A DNA stretch of 64,000 bases from Acanthococcus lagerstroemiae (GCA_031841125.1 CM063114.1:46211574-46275573), one strand, 5' to 3'. Positions 33,608 through 44,680 are shown, counted from the first letter of the stretch. Notes: a model not told the origin generated them from the sequence alone. Numbers and translations: made by a program.

Positions 33608-33822
33608 AAACAGGAGTAACTTCGGATTTATGGGGGAACTCCGAACATTGCTAGAACTGGAGTAACACTAGTTATATGCCTTATTTCTCTGTTAATTAAA
33701 ATGTTAAATAAAAGCCCAGACTAGTAGCTACACTGTTATACGGTGAAACCCGATGTTCCAGTTATAATGTGTAAAACTGGCAATGTTCAGAGTTTCTCCA
33801 CAAATTCCAAGTTACCCCAGTT
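33608..33822. mobile_element. 215-bp MITE with about 50-bp TIRs
   Basis: Left arm (AACAGGAGTAACTTCGGATT, continuing to GAACATTGCTAG) pairs with the reverse of the right arm (AACTGGGGTAACTTGGAATT, continuing to GAACATTGCCAG). The interior repeats the AACTGG / TAACAC words. The target duplication is unclear; ACG occurs directly outside both ends, which would suit a 3-bp duplication. Confidence 0.7.
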
Positions 33823-34789
33823 AACGGTGTGTAGAAGTGTTTTTCATGTATTAGAGAAAACCAATTTGCACTGTAAAGTACTTCTGACACTGGGTTAATA
33901 AATCTGGTTTATTTTAACATTAAAACACCTTTCAGAAAATACAAGTGAAATTGGAAATTTCTAGTTAAAAGATTGAATATGAAAAACACAAATGAATTCT
34001 ATCTATCTGTCTATCTTAGAGCACGAAATACAACTGAGCTTCCAACGAAAATGAATACTCTCTCCGCTCGCTAAAATTATCAGTTTGCCTGTAACAACAA
34101 GGCATGAAAAATTCTATAACAAAACTAAATCGTATATGCATACGATCAGGAGATTTGTTAACTAAAGCGCGCGTCGAGTAAAACAGAAAATTACAGAGTT
34201 TTACTATTTATGAAATGACGATCTAAAGCAACGAAAATACAAACACATGATCATAAAGGAATTCTAAAATAAGCAAAATGAAGCTTATTTTACAAGTATA
34301 TTAGAATTGGGAAACGGTTCGGCTGTTCTAGAATCGCAGTTCTCTCAGTCGCAAAACTCACTAAAATGAGCTTTGATCATGAATTTGTATTACAAACCTT
34401 GTTGTTCATCGTCAGAAAATAGAAGAATGCCATGCCTAATTGACAAAAAGCCAAAGAATAAAAAGTAACAAAGACATGAAAACACAGGAATGTGAAAAAG
34501 AGGCAGATGAAGGGATAGGATATAGAGCTACAGCACCTGTCCATATATCCTTCCTGTGCGCTGGTGACCGGGCGAGTTAGCTAATTGTTTTATCCTTGTC
34601 ATTCTGTCGGTCTAGTTCAATCATCTCTCTTTTTAACTGAATCCTTGCACTTAAGATAATAAGCTCCACCCATTCAGTATCCAGCAGAGGGTCTTCTTTC
34701 GTGTAGAAGACAGTGAGGTATAATTCTGATTACAAAGCGAAGCAGACGTGAACACACCAAAATAATAATGGGAGTAACTGCAACTCCTG
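33823..34789. other. Unassigned spacer
   Basis: AT-rich, no recognised feature. Confidence 0.35.
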
Positions 34790-34817
34790 AAAAAAAAAAA
34801 AAAAAAAAAAAAAAAAA
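34790..34817 (+). repeat. 28-base A run
   Basis: Pure A tract. It could be the poly-A tail of a retroposed sequence on the plus strand, but nothing upstream is recognisable. Confidence 0.7.
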
Positions 34818-35116
34818 TGCATGAGGTGTCAGGGACACCCGACAGGAGCAAAGCTCTTTTCCACTGTGTGAGTTGGTACATCATTTGGTAGGTGCGTGTA
34901 CTGAATGTTATCTGACAGAAAACTGTTACAGTGAGGTGTGCGTTGAATCTGACGCTTCTTTTTGATACTGCGCTAATATTGCACAACATACACTCCGCAT
35001 CCGTGTTAATTACCTACACAAAAACACACTAGAATCTTCAACGCGACGAAACCTGTGCGTTTGGTTGCGTTCTGGAAGCGCTTCTGGCTCGGCTTAGCTA
35101 CACAGGAACGTCGAAG
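34818..35116. other. Unassigned spacer
   Basis: No recognised feature. Confidence 0.35.
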
Positions 35117-35424
35117 TTGACAGTGAAACGTGATTATGTTTTTCTACTAGGCAACGCGTTATGTTTGAATGCTCTGTGTTTTTTTACCCACAAAATACGT
35201 ATTTGCGATCTTATTGGAAAATCATTTTTGCGTCTTGCTCTTAATGAACAATCAGAAATTGTTAATGATGGGAAGCCTAAAGCAGAAGTACCATTTTTAA
35301 AAACCGAGCAAAAGAGAGGTGGTTCGAGTTTTACTAGACATTGCCTCATATCGCAATATGAAAACATTTTGTGGTTAACCAATTATGAAGATGGTGGAAA
35401 ATTGTTTTATTGGCCGTATCTATT
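35117..35424 (+). pseudogene. hAT transposase N-terminal scrap (ZMYM1/TTF-like zinc finger)
   Basis: The plus frame contains LALNEQSEIVNDGKPK, then GGSSFTRHC, ENILWLTNYEDGGKLF and YWPYLF. In hAT transposases of the ZMYM1/ZNF862 type the corresponding stretch is a TTF-like zinc finger ending C.PCLLF. Here the first cysteine of the C..C pair is replaced (Y-W-P-Y), so the finger is broken. The frame ends in a CAGGGACGTA-family repeat at 35425. The call rests on the order of short motifs and could be wrong. Confidence 0.5.
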
Positions 35425-35580
35425 CAGGGACGTACCGATAGGTGGGGGGCTACTCCTCCCCCCTGCAAGAAAATCCAACAAGTCAAAAAGGTTTTTTTTT
35501 TGCTTTGATACTTGATAACTTTGAGCTGAGTCAGTTAGGACTTCCACAATGTTTGCCCTCCCCTCCCCTAGGGAAAACTA
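35425..35580 (+). mobile_element. CAGGGACGTA-family MITE, left end only
   Basis: Begins CAGGGACGTACC and continues with a G/C-rich block, then CAACAAGTCAAAAAGG, matching the MITE at 39739-39976 read backwards and the repeat at 57580-57790. The right end is missing. Confidence 0.55.
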
Positions 35581-35591
35581 TTCGGTGGTTT

Positions 35592-35613
35592 TCTCTCTCT
35601 CTCTCTCTCTCGT
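35592..35613 (+). repeat. (CT)n microsatellite
   Basis: About ten CT units; TCTCT-rich sequence continues to 35640. Confidence 0.8.
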
Positions 35614-35712
35614 TTTCTTTTTTCTCTCTGTATTCTCTCTATATACTAAAAAAGTAAAATCCGGCGCCACCGTCACCACCATCACCGCCGCTCCCTCCGG
35701 AAGAAAAAACGC

Positions 35713-35838
35713 ACTGCGGGTTGCCTACCTAGAAAGAAGAAAAATTGCAGGGGCAGATCAGCTATTTTTCAAGGACATAATCTATTCTAACATAAAAGAT
35801 CTCCAAGTTTTAAGACATAACCGACATAAAAAGACATA
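35713..35838 (+). repeat. Direct repeat DR1, copy 1
   Basis: ACTGCGGGTTGCCTACCT to AAAAAGACATA. It matches 36572-36699 at high identity. The two copies flank the TIR element at 35847-36458. Confidence 0.75.
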
Positions 35839-35846
35839 TCTCTCTA

Positions 35847-36458
35847 TAATGTGGCAGTTTCTATAAAAAGCGGTAACTTTGTCAATCGATCAAAGTCTCA
35901 GAAAACGCGAAAAAAGAAACACAAAATTTTTTGGTCGAAAAAATCAATTTTAAGATTTTGGTTGATTTCTATAGAAAAAAACATCCCAATAACGAAGAGA
36001 CAAAATTTACGCGCATGAGAGAGAAGATGGAGAGGGAGAAAGAATTATGAAAGAGAATGAGAAAAGAATGCGAATGTCTGCGTTCGCTTTTTTGTGATTT
36101 TTCGGAGCTTACGAATAAATCCGATGTTCTGAATTGTTACCACGCAGAAGAGCAAAAAATTACCTTTCCAACAAGCTCTCGTCGAGGCTGGTAACGTGAT
36201 TCCGCGGCGAGTTAGGGCCGCTTGATGGAGTGGGAGAAAAAGGTCTGTCTAACTTTAAACGCGTTTTTCCCAAAAATGTGTTTTTGCGCGTTCTCGTTAC
36301 ACTCATTTTTGACCACTTGTATCTCCAGAACAAAAAACGCTACAAATCTCGCCTATAGCTCGTTGGAATGGGCATTCATTCCTCTATTACGTACTGTCTG
36401 TAACTCAAAATTCGTCGGATCGACAAAGTTACCCCTTTTTATAAAAACTGCCACAATA
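35847..36458. mobile_element. 612-bp TIR element with about 45-bp inverted ends
   Basis: Left ATAATGTGGCAGTTTCTATA, AAAAGCGGTAACTTTGTC; right reversed ATATTGTGGCAGTTTTTATA, AAAAGGGGTAACTTTGTC. The superfamily is undetermined. A TA or TAA duplication is possible. It sits between two 126-bp direct repeats, which is unusual for a simple insertion. Confidence 0.7.
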
Positions 36459-36571
36459 TTAAAAACAAAAACTCCTCCCCCTCCTCCTGGAAAAAAACTC
36501 CAAGGAGCCTGATATCTAAATATCGGCCTTTGTCTAAGACATAACAGACATATAATGACATAATTACCCAT

Positions 36572-36699
36572 ACTGCGGGTTGCCCACCTGAAAATCAGAA
36601 AAATTGCAGGGACAGATCAGCTACTTTCAAGGACATAATCTGTTTTAACATAAAAGATCTCCAAGTTTTAAGACATAAAAAGACATATAATGACATAAT
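36572..36699 (+). repeat. Direct repeat DR1, copy 2
   Basis: Partner of 35713-35838. A further GCGGGTTGCCTACCC word occurs at about 36730. Confidence 0.75.
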
Positions 36700-36784
36700 T
36701 ATCCATAATCTCCGAGATCTCAAATCGCTGCGGGTTGCCTACCCTGCCCCTTAACTGCTCAATTTTCCAGGGGTAGCCTACCCT

Positions 36785-37465
36785 CAGGAGGGGTTCATGG
36801 TTGTGGAGGAAGCTCCTGAAGGGGCAGGAGGGCTTCTGTGAGGACGGTGGGCTGTGGACGGAGATGGTGGGGCAGGGGGTTAAGGTAAGTAAGAGAACCC
36901 GATGGAGGAGAAAGTCCTTGGTGAGAGACGGGACTTGGGAGAGAAATGGCCGTGGTGTGGAAGAGGCTGGTGGCAGGGTGGGGTCTTGAGGGGGAAGGGC
37001 TGGTCGATGGTTGTAGAAGTGAGGAGGAAGTCCAAGGGACAGAGCTTACCCGGATGTGTAGAAGGAAAGGGTTCGCAGGGGGGATACTGCGGAGGTAAAA
37101 GACCATAGGATGGGCACTGAAGCCTCTGGTAGGAGATTATGGCCGTTGTGGGGAGGAGTTTGTGGCTGAGGAGGGCTGCAACTGTTGAAGTGCGATCGCG
37201 GAGGCGGACAGCGACCGTGGTGAACGAGGGGGTCGTGGTGGTGGAGGAGGCTCGTTATGAAGAAAGGATGGAAGGGGGGAATTCATGGTGGAAGATTGAG
37301 GACTGCTGATAAAGGGGAAGCAAAAGAAGCGCAAAGCAAACCTCAACTTAGGAACAAAAGTTTTGGACCAAACACTGAGGACTGTGATGGTCGGACGAGG
37401 CGCGAAGCGCCGAGCAAGGTCGGCACGAGCGAAGCGAGTGACGGCGCGTGGTTGGAGCCCCCTAG
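36785..37465 (+). mobile_element. G-rich block ending in a Helitron-like 3' terminus
   Basis: A strongly G-rich, GC-biased block. Its end has the hairpin GGCGC-GAA-GCGCC (37399-37411), then a GAGCGAAGCGAG word (37428-37439) and terminates CCCCCTAG followed by T at 37466. Helitrons end with a short GC hairpin and CTRR, inserted before T. The 5' TC end and any Rep/helicase are not seen. The hairpin is further from the end than usual, so this is tentative. The minus-strand proline-rich frames here are only the complement of the G-rich sequence. Confidence 0.3.
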
Positions 37466-37599
37466 TATTTATTAATTACACCTTAAGACAGCACACGCTT
37501 CCCTATTCACGATTCCTCTATCATCGTCCTGTCCGCCCCCGCCCTTACTGCCACCACATCCTGGTACATATCACCTTTCGGTATTCTTCTCGGACACGG

Positions 37600-39115
37600 C
37601 GATGGGATTTAGCTGCAGAGCGGATCGTCCGGTGGGGGAGCCTTCCGTACTTATGGGTAGTTGTCACTCAAGACCTGCTGGGTGGATTGCTTTAGCTGTG
37701 CGGATGCTGCCCGCTGTCTCTCGGTCCGCATCACTGTACCGTCGAATTGGGTCATCGCTGACCAGTTCTGCGGGCGAGCCAGCATCGCCTCAACCATCGT
37801 CTCGGGAGTGATGATGTGGTTGCTGACAGACGCCTCGAGCGCTGTTCGTACGTCGGCGTCGTTCCACGCAGTACAGCAAAAAATGGTATGCTGCGCGTCA
37901 TCGACTTCTGCTGGACAAAGCGAGCACTGGCTGGGTACCCTGTTCCAACGGTCAAGATAACCACTGAAGCACTCATGCTCGGCGAGCATTTGCGTAAACT
38001 GATACATCAGCTTACTGTGCTGCCGCGAAAGCAATGTATCGAGGTCGTGTACTAGCCCCAATGTCCAGCGGCCATGGGTGGTCTCTTGGAGGCGAGCCAC
38101 CCACTCTTGAACTGTTTGCCGCCGGACTTCTCTCTTAATCTTCTTCTTTACTCCTGTCTTTTTTCTGTCAGCTGGGGAGCTTCTGGAAACGCTGATAAAG
38201 AGTAGCGCTCAACCTAGCCAGCAGATCAATAGGAGGCATTCGAGCTCCACCTCATACAAGACGGTTCTATACGCGCAGATTATGCGTAGGGTCGTAGCCC
38301 GCTGGACCCTTCTTATGTCTTCTCTGCTCTCGCGGAGTGCTGCGACTGTTGCTCTAGTGGGGGCCCCATGGAGCAGAACGGAGTGGATTACTGTCAAATA
38401 CAGCTTTCTTCGACTCTCACTCGGCCCCGAGAGGTTCGGCATAAGCTGACGCTACGCCTTCAGCGTCCACTCTGCTTTCTCTGCCGTTGTACAGAGACGC
38501 GGTTTCCAACACAGCTCGTTATCCATCGTCATTCCCAGGTACACCATCCGGGGCTGTAGGGATACCGGTTCATCCAGTACCGCTAGGTCAAATGGCTGTG
38601 GCCTGTCCCCTTTTCGCCCGTGAAAAAGAATGGTTTCTATCTTCTGGGCAGTCTTCTCCAAACCAATTGCCTGCATCCAGCGAGACACCATCTCGATGCT
38701 GAGTATGGACCGTCTGCAAACTTCGTGCTCCAATCTCCCCTCTACAAGGAGAAGGATGTCGTCGGCAAAGCAGATGGCCTGGCTCCTCTCGAAAGTGTGA
38801 ACCGCAGGACCCTGTTAAAAGACATGTTCCACAACAGGGGTCTTAAGACCGATCCCTGAGGTGCCCCGCCGAGATGATCTTTTGGACCTGGCGATCTTCT
38901 GCGTCTATATATGCTGTCTTCCTGTCTGCCAGGTAGCTCCTGATGATCGATCGTAGGTATCCCGGGACATCCCACTCATCCATTTTTTCAGGATACGCTT
39001 CCAAGCCAGTGTATCGAAAGCGTTCCTCACATCGAGACTTACGGCTACGCATAAACCATCTTTTCTGCATTGGGTGTGGATGATCTTTTGCGTGTTACCT
39101 CCAGATCAGAAAGAT
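37600..39115 (-). pseudogene. R1-like LINE ORF2, from RT motif A to C-terminus
   Basis: From 39115 down the minus strand reads AVSLDVRNAFDT (RT motif A), then SIIRSYLADRK, GAPQGSVLRPLLWN (motif B; normally GVPQGSVLGP), a lost catalytic FADD region, YLGMTMDNELCWKP, SESRRKLYLTVIHSVLLHGA and AYRTV. The C-terminal part (38100-37651) reads THGRWTLGLVHDLDTLL, HECFSGYL and the cysteine block C.LC....D..HT.F.C. Five frames are needed, so it is dead. Endonuclease and 5' half are missing. It is related to the fragment at 1-640. Confidence 0.85.
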
Positions 39116-39554
39116 TGGTACTGTGCGTGTGCACATCGTGGATAGCTTACTCAGTGTCGTGGAACATAGTAAGCGAACTGCGGCTGCACAATCATCGGCA
39201 CAGTGAAGGAAAACTGTAACGCAACAAACTCGCGGGAAAAGTAGTGGCAAACTACTTCGACTATCATTTCTAGGAGAGTCGCTCGTCAGAAATCACGACC
39301 GCCAACATCTGGCATCAGCCATGGTGCCTGAAAAAGAAGAAATTAAACGAGTGTCCTGCCTGACCGATCGAGGGAGGAAAAGGATAGTGAGTGAGGAGAA
39401 GAAGATGAAGAGCGTGGTTGAGACAATATCACATTCAGGATGTACAGGTATGCAGACGACAAAAGGCGTTCCTAAGACGCTTGAATCATGCTACACAGAA
39501 AGTAGCTAGGCAGGACGGTTTACTCAAAAATGTACGTTGGAGAGGAGAGGGTCA
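39116..39554. other. Unassigned spacer
   Basis: Contains CCTGCCTGACCGATCGAGGG (39356-39375), which resembles the Gypsy LTR word CCTGCCTGTCCGATCGAAGG at 47267. Otherwise unrecognised. Confidence 0.35.
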
Positions 39555-39730
39555 CTGCAAACCTATTTTGGTGAGCAACATTCACATTGGGGGATGCCAT
39601 CTCCCTCACAGTTTCTGAAAATATCTAGAGAAGGAGTTGAGCACACTAATGAAATCAATTTGTAAACTTACTAGCACCAATGACGCGCCGACGAATGAAC
39701 TTATTTTGGCGAACAAAATCCAAAATGAGG

Positions 39731-39738
39731 GCTGCCAC
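39731..39738. repeat. Target-site duplication of MITE, left copy
   Basis: GCTGCCAC, identical to 39977-39984. Confidence 0.9.
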
Positions 39739-39976
39739 CAGGGACGTAGCAAAGAGCTTTTTCTGGAGGGGCAGAAATGGTTAAATTTCCAACTGACTCC
39801 CAAGTCAAAATGTCCAAGTATCAAAATTTGTTTGTATTAGCAACAGAAAGAGAAAAAAAACAAACTTTCGACTTGTTGGATTTTCCCAACTTTTGATCCA
39901 TTTACTGAAATTCCCCAACTTCGGCAGAGGCTTGGGGCAAGCTTCCCCCTTGCCCCCTCCCCTATTTTCGTACCTG
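39739..39976. mobile_element. 238-bp hAT MITE with perfect 8-bp TSD
   Basis: Starts CAGGGACGTAGC; the right end reversed is CAGGTACGAAAAT. The interior right side is GGGGAGGG-rich when reversed. It inserted into a tandem repeat unit, so the empty site can be read in neighbouring units. No coding content. Related ends occur at 35425 and 30103. Confidence 0.9.
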
Positions 39977-39984
39977 GCTGCCAC
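39977..39984. repeat. Target-site duplication of MITE, right copy
   Basis: GCTGCCAC, identical to 39731-39738. Confidence 0.9.
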
Positions 39985-40235
39985 ACGGTTTCACTGAAGT
40001 ACCAGTATCTAGAGAAGAGGTAGGGAACTAATAATTATCATATGGACTAACATGCACTAAAGAAGCTGTGACGAATGAACTTATTGGTTGAGCAGAATTC
40101 AAGTTGTGACTGCTGTATCACTAGACTGTTTCACAGTTCATGGAAATGTCTTGAGAAAGTGTTGAACACAAATGAAATTAGTACGTGCACTAATAAAGCA
40201 CTAAAGGAATGAGCTCATTTCAAAGAAAAATGTGA

Positions 40236-41430
40236 GAATTCCTATTCGTTCGGGTAGCCGTAATCCGATGCGATGAATTAGAACTTTCAATCATCGGAAG
40301 TTAAGGGAGACGTTTTGTCATTAGCTTTTCGCAGGGTCGGGTAGACGTCGTTCGGGCTAACAAATGGTCGGAGGCGTTGAAAAATCAACGAAGGCGATGC
40401 CACGGTTTCACGGCGAACGCGGTGGTTTGTAAATAAGCATGAGCGGCGGCCGGATTAAATCTCGCCGAGGAGTCGCTAACTAAATGGCCGAGTAAAAAGG
40501 GGTTCCGTGTTCCCTAAACAGTGGAAAGAATGTATACAGAAATTACATTCTATTTTCGTACACAGGTCGGGCGAAATTAACGAGTTAAATGGTACAGCAT
40601 TATCGGTTCACGAGGCGAGTCAGCTTTATTGGAAACACATTCTATTATAGCTTTTGCGACGTACGTGACGCGCCAGCGAAATATACATGAATGGTGCCAG
40701 AGTGCGACGCGGATAAAAAGCTCTTGTAAAATCTTTTGGGAGACATTTGAACGTCGTTGGCCGAAAAAATATACTCGGGCTACCTACTTAGAAGGAATAA
40801 ACGTGAACAAAAAGCGTTACACGGCCGCGCTGGATGGAATATCCGAGTAATAACGTCCAATTTTCATAAATTTTCGCGTGTATTCGTTACCGGGATTTGG
40901 TCGCTTTCTTTGTACAGCAAATGCTATCGTTAATATTTAAATTTGCCCGGCTCCGGTTTCAGTTAAAAAGTGGCATGTTTTTTGCGCTACAGCGACGCTA
41001 ATAAATTACCAGGGCTGCCCGATAGATGGTGTGTGTGTGTAGGCGTGTTTGTGTGTGCGCGGTCGGTCGGTCCGTGTGATGTTAACGAGTGCCCATTTTT
41101 GGGACACGTCAGGTATCCTCGTCGCCTTGTCTCCGTGCCTCGTTTCGGACCGTTATTTTAATTCGATGTTTGTTACCGGCCCGTGTTCTGTATTCATTCT
41201 GATGCGATTTGTTGACTTCTGCAGTGTGTGTCCAGTCACTGGAAATGGCGTATTTGCGACGTAGGCACAATCTGCCCGTGTCTTTCATTTCACCGCCGCG
41301 ATTATCTCTGAAAAAAGTACGCGTATTACGGCTTGTTATATAATATGGGCACCGAATTTTCATTTTCCATTCAGCGATAAGTCAACGACAGACTCAACCA
41401 GAGGTTGTTTTCTACTGATGTTTCAGCATT
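40236..41430. other. Unassigned 1.2 kb, no gene seen
   Basis: Relatively GC-balanced, with a short TG run at about 41027-41040. ORFs here (for example 40629-40850) match nothing I know. Confidence 0.4.
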
Positions 41431-41800
41431 TACAGGGTATCTCAAAATACGTGACCCTCTTCAACCGGGTAAACCGGCAACTCATCCTGACAACGTGTAG
41501 ATGCGTTTGTCTGATCTTACATTTGAAGGGGCAAATATACGGACGCGTGAAGTAACAGAGCTTTTTTCCAAAGTGACCTAAGTCAATTTTTATCGCTCTG
41601 AGAAAATCTATAAAAACAATTTGTACCCCACGCAATCCCAAAGTAGTGAAGATGATATGAATCGATAGTCAACAGAATAGTACCAATCGAGTATGAACAA
41701 AATTATCATCCTTCCATCTTTCAAGATATTGTGAGAAGCTATTAGGGATGGTGACTCACCTGACGTAGGCCACTTTGACATAAAATGCTGCATTATTAAC
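41431..41800 (-). repeat. Dispersed repeat (copy 2 of the 13650-13985 family)
   Basis: Reverse orientation. Shares TTCAAATGTAAGA, CTACACGTTGTCAGGATGA, CCCGGTTGAAG and the terminal word CCCTGTA with the first copy, but with a single subunit instead of three. Confidence 0.7.
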
Positions 41801-41811
41801 ATGTTCATTTG

Positions 41812-41885
41812 TGCGAGGTGGCGCTGTGTGCGCAGAGTGCTCAGATTTTGTAGTCCATCGCGCTATTCCTCAGATGCTGTTAAGG
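41812..41885 (+). repeat. Dispersed 70-bp repeat (copy 2)
   Basis: Matches 21355-21430; both copies end at GCTGTTAA, after which the sequences differ. The common breakpoint suggests an element end there. Confidence 0.7.
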
Positions 41886-42560
41886 ACCTTGCCCTTCCTT
41901 TTGTGGGTGAAAAGAGTGATTTCAGTTTTGTCCGGGTTTATCGATAACCCCTTTTTCGCACATCATTTTTCCACATATGGGGAGTCGCCACTGTGTTAAC
42001 TCCGCGATGGTTGCCGGAAATTTACCGGTTACCACCACAGCCAAATCATCAGCATAGCTCGGTGTGTATATTTTTTAACCATTTAACTCATCCAGCAAAC
42101 TGTTCACCAGTAGGCTCCACAGTAGGGAAGAGAGTACTCCCCCCCTGTGGACAGCCTCTGATGGTCGCCTTTCCAAGGTTTTTAGCATGACTGATGAGTG
42201 ACTTATCGGCCTGTAGGATTTGGCCTTGCAGGGGTCTCTGCCTGGTTCCTGCAAAATTACCACTCGCATGCCCCTCCACGATTTTGGAATGTATCCTAGG
42301 GGTAATGATGCTCTGAGGACCCTAATGAAAGGTCCCATTATGGTATCTAGTCCAGTCTGTAGGCAAACTGCTGGATGTCCAGCTTGACCCGACGTACCTC
42401 CCGTTTCGTCTTAGCTCTCTTTTCTGTCCGGTATACCTCCTCTATTTCCACGATCTTGAGTTCGATCAGTGGTACACACACTAACGTGCTCCATAACAGG
42501 GCCGGCAACTTTTGTATAGCAGGTGTAGCGAATGCAACACATGGCAACTCTGGGGAAACT
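41886..42560 (-). pseudogene. I/LOA-like LINE ORF2 fragment with internal RT deletion
   Basis: From 42340 down: IGPF-like start, RASLPLGYIPKSWRGMRVV, KSYRPISHSSVMLKTL, and then directly RGCPQGG and LLWSLLVNSLLDELN, SYADDLAVVV. The RT region between KTLE and GCPQGG (motifs 3 and 4, with the first catalytic Asp) is missing, a deletion of a few hundred bp. Here the catalytic YADD is kept as AYADDLA-like sequence (about 42060). 41886-42170 matches 24466-24750 closely, so the two copies are one family. The upstream part (42547-42347) reads VYRTEKRAKTKREVRRVK. Confidence 0.8.
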
Positions 42561-42734
42561 ATTGGTACAATTGGAGGTATACATAAAGAGAAGCTTCAGC
42601 TTTCACTTCGCGAAAGTGAAATGCAAGCTGCAAAGTAGTGTTAACTTCAAAAGTGAAGCTTTCGCTCGCGAAAAAATGCATCTAGTCCCGAGTAGACTTC
42701 TTTTCGGAAAACACATGCAGTTATCATTCATCTT
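42561..42734. other. Short unassigned spacer
   Basis: Nothing recognised. Confidence 0.35.
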
Positions 42735-44680
42735 CGAGATGATTTCTTTGATTTCCGAAGACAATTTCCGAGGAATTTTATCGAAAATATTCAGGAAAAT
42801 TTCGGATTATTTTCAAAGAATGAATTTTGTTGAAAACTTTAGGGAAAATTTCCAACAATATCAAAAGATTTTATTGGAAATCATCGAGAAATATCTCTGA
42901 TGCTTTTTGAAGTATTTCTTCAGAAGAAAGATTTGATGATTTCCAGCGATTTTCATTGGAAATTTTTGGGATAAATTGCCGATGATTTCCGAAGAATTTC
43001 CATCAGAAATGTTCGGGGAAAATTTCTGATGATTTTCAAGGAACTTTATCAGAAATCTCTGAAAACAATCTCTAATAATTTCCGGATAATTCCATCGGAA
43101 ATCTTCAGGGAAAATTTCCAATGTTTTCCGAAAAATTTCTTCAAAAATCTTCCGATACTTTTCACAGAATTTTATCGAAAATAATTTCGAAAAATCCGAT
43201 GGTTTTTGAAGAATTTTATCGAAAATCTTCAGGAAAAATCTCCGATGATTTCAAATGAGTAATTTCATTAGAAATCAAGAAGAATTTCCGATGATTTTTA
43301 AGGAATTTCATTAGAAATGTTTGAAAAAAAAATTCAGAGAATTTCCAAAGAATCCCATTGGAAATCTTTCGAAAGAATTTCCAAAGTTTTCTAAATAAAA
43401 AAATTTATCAAAATTCTTCGAAAAAATTTTCCAATAATTGTTGAATTGTAAAAAACATTTGGGGAAAAACTCCGATAGTTTTTGAAGAATTTTATCGAAA
43501 ATCTTCAGGAAAAATCTCTGAAGATTTCCAAAGAATAATTTCATTAGAAATCAAGAAGAATCTCCGATGATTTTTAAGAAATTTCATCGGAAATTTTGGG
43601 GAAAAAATTCCGCTAGCGAGAATCTTATCGGAAGTCTTTAGAAAAAATTGTCGATGTTTCCCAAAAAATTTCATCAAAATTCATGGAGAAAATTTTAATT
43701 TTTGAGGAATCTTATAGGAAATATTCGGGGGGGGGGGGGTGGGCTCCGATGGTTTTTTGAAGAATTTTATCAAAAATCTTCAGGAAAGATTTTCGATGAT
43801 CTTCAAATAATTTCATTGGAAATCTGCGAGAAGAATCTCCGATGATTTTAGGAGAATTTCATCGGGGACTTTTGGGAAAAAATTCCGATTTCAGAAGAAT
43901 TGAGACTATTTCCCACTCATGCGATGGGATCGTCAGAGATTTTCCCCGAAGATTTTTCATAAAATTTTTCGGAAATTGTTCGAAATCTTTTTTGAAGATA
44001 TTCTTTGAGCATTAGTGGAGATTATTTCCGAAGATTTCGAATGGCTCTCTTTTTGTTACAATTATCGAAGATTTTTCTCAAATTATTTTCGATGAAAGTC
44101 TTCGGAATATGTGCGTTGATTTTCGATGAATTTCATCAGAAATCTTTCAGGAAAGACCTCTGATTCCATCGCATAAGTGAAAAATAGTCTCAATTTTTCG
44201 GAAATTTTCGGAATATTTTCCCCCAAAAAATGTTTGATGAAATTCCTTAAAAATCATCGGAGATTCTTCTCGAAGATTTCCAATGAAATTATTCTCTGGA
44301 AATCATCGGAAATTATTCCTGAAGACTTTTGATAAAATTCTTCCAAAAACCATCGGAGTTCTTTCCCAAATATTTCCGATGAAATTCTTCATAAATTATC
44401 GGAAAATTTTCCTAAATATTTCTGAAGAAATTCTTTGGAAAACATTGGAAATGTTTTCTGAAGATTTCCAATGAATTTCTCCGGAAAAGATTACCAAAAA
44501 ATTCTCCTGAAGTAATCGGAGATTTTCCTCGACGATGTCCGATGAAATTTTTCGAAAATTATCAGAAATTTTCCTCTAATATTTTCGATAAAATTCTTCG
44601 GAAATCAAAGGAATCTTCTCGAAGATTTTGGATGAAATTCTTTGGAAATCAATGGTGATTTTCTCCCGAAAATTATCTCA
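42735..44680. repeat. Degenerate ~55-bp array, orientation reversed at its centre
   Basis: Units resemble TTTCCGATGATTTTTGAAGA, ATTTCATCGGAAATC, TTCAGGGAAAAA. From 42735 to about 43890 they read in this direction; from about 44200 to 44680 they read as the reverse complement (CATCGGAGATTCTTC, GAAGATTTCCAATGAAATTC). The turn lies at 43899-44194, where ATTGAGACTATTTCCCACTC is mirrored by its near complement at 44166-44194. A 13-base G run (43727-43739) interrupts one unit. No coding potential. Confidence 0.8.

Larger units (their letters stand above)
39555..40235 (+). repeat. Tandem repeat, unit about 135 bp, 4 diverged copies
   Basis: GACGAATGAACTTATT, CACAGTTTC..GAAA and TATCTAGAGAAG words recur at a spacing of about 133-136 bp once the inserted MITE at 39739-39976 is removed. 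Divergence between units is high. Confidence 0.7.

Noticed and set aside
36795..37346. Proline-rich minus-strand ORFs
   Set aside because: Low-complexity complement of a G-rich block; no domain and no start context.
39356..39375. 20-bp similarity to a word in the Gypsy LTR
   Set aside because: Similarity does not extend on either side as far as I can see; too short to call an LTR fragment.
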